The position numbers and the translations under genes are program-made. Below the pieces are notes generated by a model. That model saw only the letters and a program-made list of their open reading frames with translations, was not told where the DNA came from and made no database searches. From the NCBI RefSeq assembly GCF_008365315.1, contig NZ_CP043506.1, positions 732,001-796,000 on the forward strand: a DNA stretch of 64,000 bases. Reading direction: 5' to 3'. Origin of the DNA: Acetobacter vaccinii (GTDB lineage Bacteria; Pseudomonadota; Alphaproteobacteria; Acetobacterales; Acetobacteraceae). Below are positions 62,638 through 64,000 of the stretch, one piece after another (the first letter of the stretch is position 1; each line of letters opens with the position of its first letter).

Positions 62638-64000
62638 ATGACCAGCCCCATCATCCGCTCCACCTTCCGGCAAGATCACCCCACCCCAAGCGCCGACCTC
62701 GACCTTGCTGTGTTGCTGGAACCTGTGATCCTCCACTCAGGAGCGACAGAAGGGTGTGAGCACCTCCCCAGCCTGATGTGGCTGACCAACAGGCTTCAGC
62801 CCCGCATACTCACACTGATAGGTGCCAGCCAGAGTATTTGTGAAACTCTCTCATTTTTTCTTCACTCTCACGCTCTGCCAACACGGCTGGAAATCTGCCA
62901 GACACCCCCTATAAACACGGCAGATGAAAGCGGATTATACTATCTGGCAGCCCCCCTGTGGCAGACAGAGACCATCCTCGACTGGCTAACGCAACAGGCA
63001 CGTCCCGCGGCGGGTTCCAATGTTTTTCTGTTTGAGGGTATTCATCATGCCGCTGAACAGTCGAGCATATGGCAGGCTTTAAAGAATATCCCTGATTGTT
63101 CTGCCTGCACACTCACCCAAGGGCAGGGGCTTGGTATAGTGGCAACCAACCCTGTTCCAGCCAGTCTAGCCCCACTCCTGTCCAACAGACCTAATACGCA
63201 GGCACTGGCCCAACAGATACGGATGCGTCAGTTTTTAGCTTTTACGGGAGAATCCTGGCTGCACAAAAGCCTTTTGAGCACTACTAAAGCACGGGCAATA
63301 GAGCTCGAAAGCAGACTATCCACTGCCTGCGAGGAAAACCGTACCCTGCACCTGCGCGCAGGCTGGCACAGCTTGCAGGAAAAAGCGTTGGAAGACAAAA
63401 TCAACGCTCTGCAAAGCAATATCCAGAAAACCCAAGAACACTTCCAAAACTTCACCCAAAATATGACGACCTGGCGCGCAGGTCTGGAGCCTGCCCGAAA
63501 AGGACTATCGTCCTTACGAGGGATGGCCCGGCTTGCTGCCCGTATCCTCGCCCGCAAACCGCCCCTGTTGGCTGAGCCACCCAACATTCCGGCATTGCCC
63601 CCTCAACCTGCCCCCCGGGCACACCCTGCTGTTGACACCTCCAAAAACCATAAGAACCTGAATATTCTTTTTGTTGCAGGGGAAGCTGATACTCCGGGTG
63701 TTCACTATCGTTGTGAACGCAATGCTGAGGCCTGCACACTGGCTGGATTGTCTGCAACCTGGAAAGAATGTGCCGCCGTAAACCCTGATGATATTGCATG
63801 GGCAGACATCCTCGTGCTCTGGCGCGTTGCCTTTAGCGGACATGTCAGCATCATGCTCGATATCGCCCGCGCCCAAAACACATATGTGGTTTTTGATACA
63901 GATGACCTGACCTTCCTGCCCCACATGGCCCGGAACAGCCTGATTGACGGCATCCGCAGCATTGGCGCGACTGAAGAGCGTATGGAAAGTGTCTTTGCCG
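62638..64000 (+). CDS. Glycosyltransferase, N-terminal part, cut by the right edge
   Basis: A frame open from ATG 62638 to the window end gives 454 codons with no stop. Residues 1 to about 215 are unrecognised. A coiled coil covers about 220-285 (ELESRLSTACEENRTLHLRA, then EKALEDKINALQ). From about residue 340 a GT-like domain begins: ILFVAGEADTPGVHYRCERN, and DTDDLTFLP at about 419-427. The Asp-Asp-Leu motif matches the one in the first domain of the 925-residue neighbour, so the two share a glycosyltransferase domain. No ribosome binding site is clear. Confidence 0.75.
   Translation, partial: MTSPIIRSTFRQDHPTPSADLDLAVLLEPVILHSGATEGCEHLPSLMWLTNRLQPRILTLIGASQSICETLSFFLHSHALPTRLEICQTPPINTADESGLYYLAAPLWQTETILDWLTQQARPAAGSNVFLFEGIHHAAEQSSIWQALKNIPDCSACTLTQGQGLGIVATNPVPASLAPLLSNRPNTQALAQQIRMRQFLAFTGESWLHKSLLSTTKARAIELESRLSTACEENRTLHLRAGWHSLQEKALEDKINALQSNIQKTQEHFQNFTQNMTTWRAGLEPARKGLSSLRGMARLAARILARKPPLLAEPPNIPALPPQPAPRAHPAVDTSKNHKNLNILFVAGEADTPGVHYRCERNAEACTLAGLSATWKECAAVNPDDIAWADILVLWRVAFSGHVSIMLDIARAQNTYVVFDTDDLTFLPHMARNSLIDGIRSIGATEERMESVFA

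Overview
The window reads as chromosomal DNA of an alphaproteobacterium, most likely an acetic acid bacterium (Acetobacteraceae). The support is the codon usage and fairly high G+C, the alphaproteobacterial flagellar set (FlaF, a DUF1217 protein, a MotE-like protein), a CtrA-type and a MucR/Ros-type regulator, and a chemotaxis operon in the rhizobial order. The species cannot be fixed from the sequence alone. I saw no insertion sequence, prophage, CRISPR array, tRNA or rRNA. LAYOUT: 1-33.7 kb is a flagellar super-cluster. It holds, in order: a TPR-glycosyltransferase-like protein (-), flagellin (+), an RhtA-type exporter (+), flgB-flgC (-), a prepilin-peptidase-like membrane protein (+), an 868-residue secreted repeat protein (-), an 82-residue protein (-), a CtrA-like regulator with a degenerate receiver (+), an unusually long MucR/Ros zinc-finger protein (-), flgG-flgA-flgH (-), flgF-flgK-flgL-DUF1217-fliI-fliJ-glycosyltransferase-motB-motA-fliK-flgD (+), a lipoprotein, a GT25-type glycosyltransferase and a lytic transglycosylase (all -), then flgI-flgJ(N)-flgN-motE-flaF (+). 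34-45.8 kb is mostly housekeeping: ftsK and an RluA-type pseudouridine synthase (+), then a glycosyltransferase, a GST, mnmA, a [2Fe-2S] ferredoxin and two adjacent cysteine desulfurases (-), then an alpha/beta hydrolase and an FAD-dependent amine oxidase (+). 45.9-54.2 kb is one minus-strand chemotaxis operon: receptor, STAS protein, cheY1, cheA, cheW, cheR, cheB, cheY2, cheD and a cheT-like gene. 54.8-57.1 kb holds a cupin, an MFS transporter and HU. 57.3-64 kb is a surface-glycan region: an RgpF-like glycosyltransferase, a two-domain glycosyltransferase, a hemolysin-type repeat protein, and another glycosyltransferase that runs off the right edge. HOW IT FITS TOGETHER: rod, hook-junction, ring and filament parts, the export ATPase, stator genes and chaperones lie here. 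The hook protein FlgE, the MS/C ring and the core export gate (FliF/G/M/N/P/Q/R, FlhA/B, FliE) are absent and must lie elsewhere. Several glycosyltransferases sit among the flagellar genes and the axial proteins are very Ser/Thr-rich, which suggests filament glycosylation. The chemotaxis operon supplies the full phosphorelay, and its last gene carries a CheZ-like DxxxQ motif. Points most worth a second look are the pseudo-receiver CtrA-like regulator, the N-terminally extended MucR, the CheT-like phosphatase candidate, a prepilin-peptidase-like protein that has lost an active-site Asp, and the hemolysin-type repeat protein set among glycosyltransferases.
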